From positions 1,736,001 through 1,800,000 of the forward strand of contig NZ_CP109131.1 in NCBI RefSeq assembly GCF_035917995.1: a stretch of DNA of 64,000 nucleotides, given 5' to 3'. Each line of letters opens with the position of its first letter. The first letter of the stretch is position 1. A model generated the notes under the pieces. It was not told where the DNA came from and made no database searches. It saw only the letters and a program-made list of their open reading frames with translations. Source of the DNA: Streptosporangium sp. NBC_01755. GTDB taxonomy: Bacteria; Actinomycetota; Actinomycetes; Streptosporangiales; Streptosporangiaceae. Made by a program: the position numbers and the translations under genes. Below, piece by piece: positions 37,475-45,345 of this stretch.

Positions 37475-37626
37475 GGGAAGGCCCGGCCACGACTCCCCGA
37501 GGGCCATCCCCATCAGGCTCCGCGCCGACCTCACAGAGGTCACCTGAAACAGCGCGGAAATCGACCCGGCGACGGGTCGGCGATCTGTGACCTGCCCACG
37601 GCGGGACACACTTTGAAAGGAAGCCC

Positions 37627-37767
37627 ATGAGCACAAACACACCGGTCGATACCACCACCGATCAAACGACCTCGCCAACGTTCGTGTTCGAGCCCATCGT
37701 CGATCTCACCTCCGCCCAGGCACCAGACCACTGCGGTGGGAGCACCTGTAGTCGATGCGGTCATTAG
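37627..37767 (+). CDS. RiPP precursor peptide, Cys-rich C-terminus
   Basis: 46 residues, ATG preceded by AAAGGAAG (37615-37623), 152 bases after the partner gene. The leader is Thr/Asp-rich (MSTNTPVDTTTDQTTSPTF) with a hydrophobic patch FVFEPIVDLTSAQAP that could be the RRE-binding segment. The C-terminus DHCGGSTCSRCGH holds all three Cys (positions 36, 41, 44) and a terminal His, the expected substrate of an MNIO. A strong terminator follows 23 bases after the stop. Too short for routine gene calling, but position, ribosome binding site and composition make it the precursor with good confidence. Confidence 0.88.
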   Translation: MSTNTPVDTTTDQTTSPTFVFEPIVDLTSAQAPDHCGGSTCSRCGH

Positions 37768-37790
37768 CCAGAGTCACGGCAACAGCTAGA

Positions 37791-37823
37791 AGAGGAGTGG
37801 GGCTTCGACAACCCCACTCCTTT
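37791..37823 (+). terminator. Terminator of the RiPP operon
   Basis: Stem AGGAGTGGGG (37793-37802) with CCCCACTCCT (37812-37821), extendable by a G-T and an A-T pair, 9-base loop, then TTTC. Located 23 bases after the precursor stop. Confidence 0.85.
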
Positions 37824-37866
37824 CACCCGCCATCCCCGATCACCACATGATTGATGACCTAACGGG

Positions 37867-37989
37867 ATGTACCTAATGGGATGTCAGGTGAAGACGGGAG
37901 ACGTGTTCCACGAGGACGGCCGCCCCTTCGTCGTGGAAATGTGCTTCCACTACCACCGGGGTTTCCACCCCTGCGGTCGCTACCTGTGA
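37867..37989 (+). CDS. Small Cys/His-rich ORF downstream of RiPP operon
   Basis: 40 residues: MYLMGCQVKTGDVFHEDGRP then FVVEMCFHYHRGFHPCGRYL. It contains three Cys and four His, an unusual density for a chance frame. Possible starts are ATG 37867, ATG 37876 and GTG 37888; GGGATGT is duplicated around the first two and no strong ribosome binding site is visible. It lies past the RiPP terminator. It may be a second peptide or metal-binding partner of the locus, or an independent small protein; expression is unproven. Confidence 0.45.
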   Translation: MYLMGCQVKTGDVFHEDGRPFVVEMCFHYHRGFHPCGRYL

Positions 37990-38036
37990 CCTGCTCCCGG
38001 AACCCTGGAGAGGGCTCCGGGGTATCCGGCATCTCC

Positions 38037-38345
38037 TCAGTCCACCTGCTCCGGTGCGAAGTGTTCACGTAGCAGGGCGATCTTCCCGTCGCGAAGGCGG
38101 AAGATCTGTACCAGCGACATGGTCGTCGCTCCTCCTGGCACGTCGAAGGCGGTATCGATCTCGGCGATGAACACATCCGGGTCAGCGGTGGTGTGCAGCA
38201 CGTACCGGTACCTGTCCGCGTTCACCTTGCGGTCGCTATCCACCGATCGCGCATAGTACGCGGCCATTCCATCGCGTATCTTCTCGCGCCCCTCCAGGCG
38301 CCTCGGAAAGACGCGGCCGGGCGCCGAGGGCTCCGCCCCCGGACC
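38037..38345 (-). pseudogene. SnoaL-like domain protein, 5'-truncated
   Basis: The C-terminal half of a SnoaL/ketosteroid-isomerase-fold protein is intact: RRLEGREKIRDGMAAYYARS, VLHTTADPDVFIAEIDTAFD, TMSLVQIFRLRDGKIALLRE. The expected N-terminal helices and the catalytic-Asp strand (e.g. FAEDAVxxFPF) are missing; upstream sequence in this frame is Pro/Gly/Ser low complexity and does not match the fold. I read it as a truncated remnant. The ribosome-binding and start region is absent. Confidence 0.6.
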
Positions 38346-38680
38346 GGCGGCGGCCCAGCGCGATCTCGTACCACGATCATCGACATCACCACTCGGCCTC
38401 AGGCCGAGCCCCCCCTGGACAAGCAGTCCGTACCGGTGCCCGGCGCCGCCCGTGTCAAGCGAGTGCCCATGGCCTTTTCGCTCTTTCGGAAAAGTCGACA
38501 GGTTCCCAAAAATAATCGGAACAAACAAATCCGGAGGTTAAATTGGCTTTGCCGGAGTCTGCCGCAAGAACAAGAAAGCAAGCAATTAGATCCTTTGCGC
38601 CAAAGGATTCGCCTTATATCGTGCCTGTTGCCCATGGCCGCCAAGTGATCCATGCTCGCGGCCATTCAGAGGAGGAACCC

Positions 38681-39022
38681 ATGTACGGCAAGCGACAACT
38701 TATGGTGCTCGGTCCGGCGCTTCTTGCGGCCCTGACCCTCGGACCGGCCTCGATCTCGCACGCCTCGGCCACGCCGGATCCCACACCGCCGGCGGCAAGC
38801 GCTCAACAGAGCAAGCCAACGACGGACCTGGCCCCACCGGCCAGGGACCCGAGAGGGGGGTACTGGAACGGCTACCGAGACGGCTACCGAGCCGCCGGAC
38901 AGGACTGTTCTAGGCCGAGGGCCAAAGCGGGCGAGTTGCCCGGCCTCGCACTGAGAATCAGCGACTACGACAGGGGCTGGCTGGACGGCTACGACGACGG
39001 CCACGACAGGTTCTGTAGATAA
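38681..39022 (+). CDS. Small secreted protein
   Basis: 113 residues from ATG 38681, with GAGGAGGAACCC directly upstream (an in-frame start at 38543 lacks this). Signal peptide MYGKRQLMVLGPALLAALTL with Ala-rich cleavage region near residue 29 (SHASA). Mature part has Gly/Tyr/Asp repeats: GGYWNGYRDGYRAAGQD and DRGWLDGYDDGHDRFCR. The WxxGYxDGYxxG pattern is found in actinobacterial exported proteins of unknown role. Two Cys could form one disulfide. A large hairpin follows. Confidence 0.75.
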   Translation: MYGKRQLMVLGPALLAALTLGPASISHASATPDPTPPAASAQQSKPTTDLAPPARDPRGGYWNGYRDGYRAAGQDCSRPRAKAGELPGLALRISDYDRGWLDGYDDGHDRFCR

Positions 39023-39096
39023 ACAGGAACCAAACACACTGAGGTAATCAAGGCGTTCGGCACGTCTCATCGGCCGGACCGGCCGTGAACGAAGAA

Positions 39097-39160
39097 GCGG
39101 AGCTCCAACCCCCGGAAGGGCTTTTGCCCGAAATCGCCCTTCCGGGGGTTGGAGCTCCGC
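39097..39160. terminator. Long perfect inverted repeat after secreted-protein gene
   Basis: 25-bp perfect arms at 39097-39121 and 39136-39160 around a 14-base loop, 75 bases after the stop. Contains GGAGCTCC within each arm. Much longer than a usual terminator in this window, so it may be a bidirectional terminator or a mobile palindromic unit. Confidence 0.7.
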
Positions 39161-39356
39161 CGGCCGCCCCCTCTGCCGTCGCTCGCGAAGTCACCATGGC
39201 CAAACCCTGAGAGACACGCGATGAGGCGGTGCAGAATTCAGGGCCGCCCGTTCGACCAGGCGGAGAGCCTGACGCCCCCCTCAATTGGGTCTCTCTCGCA
39301 AAACACCATGAACGGGCAACACCGGCACCGAGATCACACCCCCGCGCGCGGCCGAC

Positions 39357-39424
39357 CTCTGATCCGGCTCTGCCCCGGCCCCGGCTCTGATCCGGCTCTG
39401 CCCCGGCCCCGGCTCTGATCCGGC
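39357..39424. repeat. 28-bp tandem repeat, about 2.4 copies
   Basis: Unit beginning CTCTGATCCGGCTCTG at 39357, repeated exactly at 39385 and partly at 39413. Non-coding. Confidence 0.85.
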
Positions 39425-39683
39425 GGGAACGGTGAGGGCTCGCGGGCCCGGTCAGTCCAGGGGATGGCGCACCCAGACGTTGGGTTCGACGTAGACGGCG
39501 TAGTCGTGCGCGAGCACGCAGCGCGGCCACCCCGGCCACGATCGTGCCGTGCCGTCCGAACAGGACACCGGCCACGGCCGTGCCATGGGCGGCTTTCGGG
39601 CCCGTGACACCTTCGGTCGGCCACGGGCCCGGCACCCGGGTGAGACCGGCTCCCGGCAGGGGGCCGCGCCGCCGCGCGACCCG

Positions 39684-39755
39684 CACAGTCCGCACGGCTC
39701 ACACAGTCCGCACGGCTCACACAGCCCGCACGGCTCACACGGCCCGCACGGCCGG
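39684..39755. repeat. 18-bp tandem repeat, four copies
   Basis: Unit CACAGTCCGCACGGCTCA at 39684, 39702, 39720 and 39738, with substitutions in the last two copies. Lies in the decayed stretch upstream of the DeoR gene. Confidence 0.85.
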
Positions 39756-39992
39756 AGAGTGGCCGCGATGCCCGCGAATGACCGAGGATGCCCGGGGCGG
39801 TCACGGACAGGCAGAGTCACCGGGGCCTTATAGCTCACTTATGTAACCAGGTCAGGGGGGACTCCCTCGGGCTGCCGACAGCGGGATCCCAGCAAAAGTT
39901 TCCAACTCGATAGCGCAAAGTATTGACTTGGTAACCACACCAAAGCATAATTCCCGTCATGCATGCACAGAATTCCACAAAAACGGGCAACC

Positions 39993-40760
39993 ATGCTGCC
40001 CGCTGAGCGGCATTCGCGCATCGGGGAGGCGCTCCGGACCTCTCGCGTGGTCACCACGGACGACCTCGCTCGCGAGCTCGGCGTGTCAGCGGAGACGATC
40101 CGCCGTGACTTCGTACTGCTCGAACGCCAGGGAAAGCTGGCGCGCGTTCACGGAGGCGCGACGATCGCGCTCGGGCAGTCGTCCGGTGAGGAACTCCCCT
40201 TCGCCGAACGCGCCGGGACCGCGGCGGAGGCGAAGAGGCGCATCGGCCGCGCCGCGGCCGCGCTCGTGCATCCCGGCCAGACCATCGTGATCGACGTGGG
40301 AACCACAGCCGTCCAGGTGGCCCGTGCCCTGCCACTTGACTTCTCCGGGACCGTGGCCACGTGTTCCCTGCTGGTCGCCGCCGAACTCTCCGAGCACCCC
40401 GGCATCGAGGTCCTCGTCTGCGGGGGCAGGCTGCGGAGCGGAGACCTCGCGCTCTCGAACTCGGTGGCCCAGGCGTTCTTCGCGGACCTGCACCCGGACA
40501 TCGCGTTCCTCGGATCGGGCGGCGTCGACGCCGTGGCCGGCCTGACCGACTACTACCTGGACGAGATCGCGGTTCGGAAGATCATCCTCAGGAACGCGAC
40601 GCGTTCCTACGTGCTCGCCGACTCAGGCAAGTTCGGCCTGGTCGCCCGGCACCGGGTCGCCGAGGTGAGCGAGTTCGCCGGTCTCATCACCGAGGCGGAA
40701 CCCCCCTCCGGCATCCAGGACACGATCACCCGCAAGGGCGGGGTGATCGTGCTGTCTTGA
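39993..40760 (+). CDS. DeoR/GlpR-family transcriptional regulator
   Basis: 255 residues from ATG 39993 (an upstream in-frame ATG at 39963 lacks a ribosome binding site). N-terminal HTH: RHSRIGEALRTSRVVTTDDL, ARELGVSAETIRRDFVLLER, QGKLARVHGGA; C-terminal DeoR sensor: TIVIDVGTTAVQVARALP, GSGGVDAVAGLTDYYLDEIA and SYVLADSGKFG. GlpR-type proteins sense phosphorylated sugars or polyols. It probably controls the downstream permease-kinase-dehydrogenase operon, fitting a kinase-produced effector. Confidence 0.92.
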   Translation: MLPAERHSRIGEALRTSRVVTTDDLARELGVSAETIRRDFVLLERQGKLARVHGGATIALGQSSGEELPFAERAGTAAEAKRRIGRAAAALVHPGQTIVIDVGTTAVQVARALPLDFSGTVATCSLLVAAELSEHPGIEVLVCGGRLRSGDLALSNSVAQAFFADLHPDIAFLGSGGVDAVAGLTDYYLDEIAVRKIILRNATRSYVLADSGKFGLVARHRVAEVSEFAGLITEAEPPSGIQDTITRKGGVIVLS

Positions 40761-40779
40761 ACGTTCTCGACTGTCGAAG

Positions 40780-40811
40780 GAGCCGGGCGGCGCGGCAACG
40801 CCACCCGGCTC
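40780..40811 (+). terminator. Hairpin between DeoR gene and operon
   Basis: GAGCCGGGCGGC (40780-40791) pairs with GCCACCCGGCTC (40800-40811) except for one mismatch, 8-base loop. Lies between the regulator stop (40760) and the permease start (40864); may terminate or attenuate read-through. Confidence 0.5.
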
Positions 40812-40863
40812 GGACTACCACACCGATGCACCATCTGACAGGAAACACAGGAGTTGTAGGTCC

Positions 40864-42411
40864 ATGACCCAGTATTCACCACCCGCGCCGGGCAATCAGG
40901 AGAGCGGCGCAAGTGTTGAGGAATTCGGTTACAAGCAGGCGATGACGCGGGGCACCGGGCGTTTCGCCTCGTTCGCCGTGGCGTTCGCCTTCGTTTCGAT
41001 CGCCACCGGCATCTTCACCACGTACGGTTCGGTGCTGAACACCTCGGGACCGGCCGGTATCTGGACCTGGCCGATCGTGATCATCGGTCAGCTCGCCGTC
41101 GCGTTCATCTTCGGCTCGCTGGCCGCGCGCATCCCGGTGACCGGCTACTCCTACCAGTGGATGTCCCGGCTGGCCAACCCCGTCCTCGGCTGGATCATCG
41201 GCTGGGTCTCGTTCTCGTTCCTCGCGGTCGTGGTCGTGGCGGTGGACTACACCATCGCCTCCACCGTGATGCCCGTGCTGCTCGGCTACGAGGGCACCGC
41301 GCTGAACGCCTGGGTGATCACCGGCGTGGTCATCATGTGCCAGGCGCTGCTGGTCGGGTTCTCCACGAAGTGGACCGAGCGGGTCAACAACTTCGCCGTG
41401 ACGGCGGAGCTGATCGGCATGATCGCCCTCGTCCTGCTGCTGCTGATCGTGGGATTCGTCGCCAAGGAAGTCAACTTCGCCAACCTGTTCAGCACCGGCG
41501 CCATCCCGTCCGAGGGCTACCTCAGCATTGGCACCCTCACCTCGGCCGGCCCGTGGATGCTGGGCTTCCTGCTCGGCGCGTTCACGATCGTCGGTTTCGA
41601 GTCGGCGGCCAACCTCGCCGAGGAGACCAAGGACCCGGCCCGCGTCGTCCCCCGCGCCATGTGGCAGGCGGTTCTCGCCTCCGGTGTGCTCGGCTTCCTG
41701 TTCCTGGTCGCCGTCACACTGCTCGCCGGCGACCCGGTCGAGCTGGCCAAGTCGGGAACCCCGGTCGCGGACGTGATCAGCCGGTCGCTCGGCCCGATCG
41801 TGGGTACGGGTCTGCTCGTGCTGGTGGTCATCGCGATCTTCGCCTGCGGCATGGTGATCCTGATGACCGGCGTGCGGCTGGTCTGGGCTATGTCCCGCGA
41901 CCAGCGCTTCCCCGGCTGGCAGGGCCTGCACAAGGTCTCCCCGCGCTTCGGCACCCCGCTGAACGCCACCGTCTTCATGTTCGTCATCGGCGAGCTGATC
42001 CTGGCGGTCTTCTCCACCCGGACCGACGCCCTCTTCGGTCTGTTCGCCGCCGCCACCCTGCTGCCGGCGATCATCTACACCGGGACCGTCGTCATGTACG
42101 TGGTCAAGCGGAAGTCGCTGCCGCCGAGCAAGGGGTTCGACCTGGGCCGCTGGGAGATCCCGGTGATCGTCGTCGCGCTGATCTGGCTCGCGTTCGAACT
42201 GCTGCTCTTCCGTGACGCCTCATTCGTGGAGCCGTGGATCTACGTGCTCATCATGCTCGCCATCGGCGCCGTGTACTTTGCCTACCTCCTTCTCACCAAG
42301 GGCACGAAGGGCCTGGTGATGCCGGACATGCACTCCATCGACGCGGAGCTGACCACCGACGCCACGGATGCGGCCAAGGGCAGGCGCACGGAGGGGACCC
42401 ACCGGCGGTGA
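40864..42411 (+). CDS. APC-superfamily amino acid/amine permease
   Basis: 515 residues, about 12 TM helices. RFASFAVAFAFVSIATGIFT and YSYQWMSRLANPVLGWIIGW are the TM1-TM3 region of APC permeases of the ACT/GABA-permease branch (TC 2.A.3.4), which carry amino acids, GABA or choline-like amines; GFESAANLAEETKDPARVVP is the conserved TM6 end. The C-terminus is cytoplasmic. An amine-type importer in front of a glycerol-kinase-like gene is an unusual pairing. The stop overlaps the kinase start (GTGA). Confidence 0.9.
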   Translation: MTQYSPPAPGNQESGASVEEFGYKQAMTRGTGRFASFAVAFAFVSIATGIFTTYGSVLNTSGPAGIWTWPIVIIGQLAVAFIFGSLAARIPVTGYSYQWMSRLANPVLGWIIGWVSFSFLAVVVVAVDYTIASTVMPVLLGYEGTALNAWVITGVVIMCQALLVGFSTKWTERVNNFAVTAELIGMIALVLLLLIVGFVAKEVNFANLFSTGAIPSEGYLSIGTLTSAGPWMLGFLLGAFTIVGFESAANLAEETKDPARVVPRAMWQAVLASGVLGFLFLVAVTLLAGDPVELAKSGTPVADVISRSLGPIVGTGLLVLVVIAIFACGMVILMTGVRLVWAMSRDQRFPGWQGLHKVSPRFGTPLNATVFMFVIGELILAVFSTRTDALFGLFAAATLLPAIIYTGTVVMYVVKRKSLPPSKGFDLGRWEIPVIVVALIWLAFELLLFRDASFVEPWIYVLIMLAIGAVYFAYLLLTKGTKGLVMPDMHSIDAELTTDATDAAKGRRTEGTHRR

Positions 42412-43841
42412 CCACGGTACTGGCGATAGACCAGGGAACATCCGGCACCAAGGCGATCGTCGTCGACGCCCGCGGTGAGGTGCTCGGCCTCGCCGAGCTC
42501 CCGGTCCGCCCCACCTACCTGCCCGCAGGCGGAGTCGAGCAGGACCCCGGGGAACTGCTCGACTCGGTCCTGGCGGCCGGTCGCCAGGCCGTCGCGCGGG
42601 CCGGGGTGCGGATCGACGCCGTCACGCTGGCGAACCAGGGCGAGACCGTCCTGGCCTGGGACCCCGTAACGGGTGAGCCCCTATCGGCCGCCATCGTCTG
42701 GCAGGATCGCCGCTCGGAGAGCATCTGCGCGGAGCTGGAGGAGTTCAAGGACCGGATCGCCGCGACCACCGGGCTGATCCTGGACCCGTACTTCTCCGCC
42801 CCGAAGATGGCCTGGCTACGCCGGAACGTGACGGGTGAAGGGGTGGTCACCACCTCCGACTCCTGGATCATCCACCGTCTGACCGGGGAGTTCGTCACGG
42901 ACGTCGCCACGGCCAGCCGGTCGCTGGTCACCCGGCTCGACGACGGCGACTGGGATCCGGAGCTGCTGGAGCTGTTCGGGCTCGGCGGGGAGCGCCTGCC
43001 GCGCATCGTCTCCTGCGACGAGGTGGTCGGCCACACCTCCGCGTTCGGCGGGCACGTGCCCGTCGGCGGACTCGTGGTCGACCAGCAGGCGGCGCTGCTC
43101 GCCGAGAACTGCCTGAACGCCGGAGAGGCGAAGTGCACCTTCGGCACCGGCGCGTTCCTGCTTGCCAACACCGGCACCTCCGCCGCGCGCTCCACCGCCC
43201 GCCTGGCCGCCTCGGTCGCCTGGCGGGTCCGGGGGGAGACCTCGTACTGCTTCGACGGCCAGGTCTACACGGCCGCCTCCGCCGTACGGTGGATCCAGGA
43301 TCTCGGCTTCATCCGTACCGCCGCGGACCTGGACGTGGTCGCGGCGGCGGACGCCGAGGGGGTGCTGTGCGTGCCGGCGCTGGCCGGCCTGGCAGCCCCC
43401 TGGTGGCGTCCCGACGCCAAGGCGTCGTTCTCCGGGCTGACCCTCTCCACCGGTTCCGGGCACCTCGTGCTCGCCGTACTGCAGGGGATCGCGGCGCAGG
43501 TCGCCGAGCTCGGCGACCTCGTCGCCGCCGACCTCGGGCAGCCGTTGACCCGGCTGCGCGTGGACGGCGGGCTCACCCGGAGCAGGGTCCTCATGCAGGC
43601 GGTCGCCGACCTGATGCGGATCCGGATCGACGTCTACCCCTCCCAGCACGCCACCCCGATGGGGGCGGTGGCGCTGGCCCGCACCGCGCTGGACCCGTCG
43701 CTCTCCCTCGCGGACGCGGTGGACCCGTGGGAGCCCAGCACGACCTACGAACCCCGATGGTCCGCCGATCAGGCGGCCGACTTCCGCTCCCGGTGGGGAG
43801 AGGCGGTCAACGCCGCCCTGACGCGGGAGGGAGCACGGTGA
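42408..43841 (+). CDS. FGGY-family carbohydrate kinase (GlpK-like)
   Basis: 477 residues from GTG 42408 (GTGA overlap). Phosphate-1 motif LAIDQGTSGTKAIVVDARGE, substrate region NQGETVLAWDPVTGEPLSAA with IVWQDRRSE, CTFGTGAFLLANTG phosphate-2 motif and LRVDGGLTRSRVLMQAVADL adenosine motif. The pattern is closest to glycerol kinase and relatives. It phosphorylates a polyol (possibly glycerol or a polyol-amine) with ATP for the following dehydrogenase. Substrate is inferred only. Confidence 0.88.
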   Translation: MTTVLAIDQGTSGTKAIVVDARGEVLGLAELPVRPTYLPAGGVEQDPGELLDSVLAAGRQAVARAGVRIDAVTLANQGETVLAWDPVTGEPLSAAIVWQDRRSESICAELEEFKDRIAATTGLILDPYFSAPKMAWLRRNVTGEGVVTTSDSWIIHRLTGEFVTDVATASRSLVTRLDDGDWDPELLELFGLGGERLPRIVSCDEVVGHTSAFGGHVPVGGLVVDQQAALLAENCLNAGEAKCTFGTGAFLLANTGTSAARSTARLAASVAWRVRGETSYCFDGQVYTAASAVRWIQDLGFIRTAADLDVVAAADAEGVLCVPALAGLAAPWWRPDAKASFSGLTLSTGSGHLVLAVLQGIAAQVAELGDLVAADLGQPLTRLRVDGGLTRSRVLMQAVADLMRIRIDVYPSQHATPMGAVALARTALDPSLSLADAVDPWEPSTTYEPRWSADQAADFRSRWGEAVNAALTREGAR

Positions 43842-45256
43842 ACACCACATTCGATGTGGCGGTGATCGGTGCCGGCATCGTCGGCTCGGCCATCGCCAGG
43901 AAGCTGGCCGGGTACGAGCTGAGCGTCGCGCTGCTCGACGCGCGCGACGACGTCGGTGACGGCACGAGCAAGGCGAACACCGCCATCCTGCACACCGGTT
44001 TCGACGCCAAACCCGGCACCCTCGAATCCCGGCTGGTGCGCGAGGGCTACCATCTGCTCTCCGAGTACGCGACGCGGACCGGCATTCCGGTCGAGCACAC
44101 CGGCGCCCTGCTGGTGGCCTGGACGGCCGAGGAGCTCGACGCGCTGCCGGGCCTGCGCCGGAAGGCGGAGCAGAACGGGTACGGCAGGACGGAGATCGTC
44201 GGCCCCGAGGAGGTGTACCGGCAACTTCCCCACCTCGGGGAAGGCGTCCTGGGCGGCCTGACCGTTCCCGACGAGTCGATCATCTGCACCTGGACCACCA
44301 ACCTCGCCCTGGCCGCGGACGCGGTCGGCCGCGGCGTGACGCTGCTGCTGAACCGGGCGGTCACCTCGGTCGAGGACCTCGGCGATCACACGGTGCTGCG
44401 CGCTTCCGGCGGGGAGGTGAAGGCCCGCTGGGTGGTCAACGCGGCGGGGCTCGGCGCCGACGTCATCGACCGGCTGTTCGGCCACGACCGTTTCACGGTC
44501 ACGCCGCGCCGCGGTGAGCTACTGGTCTACGACAAGCTCGCCCGCCCGATGGTCAACAAGATCGTTCTGCCGGTGCCCAGCTCGCGCGGCAAGGGCGTGC
44601 TGATCAGCCCCACCGTCTACGGCAACGTGCTGCTCGGTCCCACCGCCGAGGACCTCGTCGACCGCACCGACACCGGGACCTCGGAGAAGGGGCTGGAGTT
44701 CCTGCTGGGCAAGGGCGAGAAGCTGATGCCCGACCTGCTGCGCGAGGAGGTCACCGCGACCTACGCCGGTCTGCGCGCGGCGAGCGACCACCCCGACTAC
44801 CTCATCGAGGCCGACGCCGGACAGCGCTACGTGCTGGTCGGCGGGATCCGCTCGACCGGCCTGACCGCCGGCATCGCCATCGCCGAGCACGTCGCCGAGC
44901 TCGCCCGTGGCGCCGGGCTGGTGCTCGTACCACGGGAGAACCTGCCGGAGCCGCCCCGCATGCCCAACCTCGGGGAGGCTTTCACCCGCCCGTACCAGGA
45001 CGCCGCCCGGATCGCCGCCGACCCCGCCTACGGCCACGTGGTCTGCTTCTGCGAGCGGGTGACCGCCGGCGAGATCCGCGACACCTTCCGGTCGCCGATC
45101 CCACCGGCCACCCTGGAAGGGCTGCGCCGCCGCACCCGGGCGATGAACGGACGCTGCCAGGGGTTCTTCTGCGGCGCCGAGGTCAAGAAGCTGCTGGAAA
45201 GCAGGGGCGAGAGCGCCTGCGGGCAGAGCCACGCACCGCAGGAGGCCCGCCGATGA
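43838..45256 (+). CDS. GlpA-like FAD-dependent dehydrogenase with C-terminal [2Fe-2S] (BFD) domain
   Basis: 472 residues from GTG 43838 (GTGA overlap). FAD motif AVIGAGIVGSAIARKLAGYE, D-amino-acid-oxidase/glycerol-3-phosphate-dehydrogenase fold with NTAILHTGFDAKPGT, DESIICTWTTNLALAA and GIRSTGLTAGIAIAEHVAEL. The last 90 residues add a BFD-like iron-sulfur domain: VVCFCERVTAGEI and GRCQGFFCGAEV give four Cys. This layout matches anaerobic glycerol-3-phosphate dehydrogenase subunit A/LhgO-type enzymes and fits oxidation of the phosphorylated product of the preceding kinase. Confidence 0.88.
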   Translation: MNTTFDVAVIGAGIVGSAIARKLAGYELSVALLDARDDVGDGTSKANTAILHTGFDAKPGTLESRLVREGYHLLSEYATRTGIPVEHTGALLVAWTAEELDALPGLRRKAEQNGYGRTEIVGPEEVYRQLPHLGEGVLGGLTVPDESIICTWTTNLALAADAVGRGVTLLLNRAVTSVEDLGDHTVLRASGGEVKARWVVNAAGLGADVIDRLFGHDRFTVTPRRGELLVYDKLARPMVNKIVLPVPSSRGKGVLISPTVYGNVLLGPTAEDLVDRTDTGTSEKGLEFLLGKGEKLMPDLLREEVTATYAGLRAASDHPDYLIEADAGQRYVLVGGIRSTGLTAGIAIAEHVAELARGAGLVLVPRENLPEPPRMPNLGEAFTRPYQDAARIAADPAYGHVVCFCERVTAGEIRDTFRSPIPPATLEGLRRRTRAMNGRCQGFFCGAEVKKLLESRGESACGQSHAPQEARR

Positions 45257-45345
45257 CGTCCGGCGACAACACCGCGGAAGGCCCGCCGATGACGTCCGGC
45301 GATATCACCGCAGGAGGCCTGCCGATGACGTCCGGCGATATCACC
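45238..45345 (+). repeat. Three 36-bp tandem copies spanning ribosome binding site and start codon
   Basis: Copies at 45238-45273, 45274-45309 and 45310-45345. Each holds a GGAGG or GGAAGG, the start ATG and ACGTCCGGCGA. All are in the same frame, so the following gene has three possible starts, each with its own ribosome binding site. The first ATG overlaps the previous stop (ATGA). Confidence 0.92.

Larger units (their letters stand above)
39161..39992. other. Long non-coding region with repeats and possible protease remnant
   Basis: About 830 bases without an intact gene. Tandem repeats at 39357-39424 and 39684-39755 are listed separately. On the minus strand near 39590 a frame reads AAHGTAVAGVLFGRHGTIVA, resembling the catalytic-His region of subtilisin-like (S8) proteases, and a shifted frame at about 39520-39455 reads AHDYAVYVEPNVWVRHPLD. 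The frame changes indicate a decayed gene at best. The 100 bases before the DeoR gene are AT-richer and should hold its promoter. Confidence 0.45.

Noticed and set aside
38193-38648. Plus-strand frame over the SnoaL remnant
   Set aside because: No ribosome binding site or family resemblance; antisense to the recognisable SnoaL C-terminus.
39685-39833. SPHGSH repeat protein
   Set aside because: Product of an 18-bp repeat in non-coding, decayed DNA; frame has no start signal.
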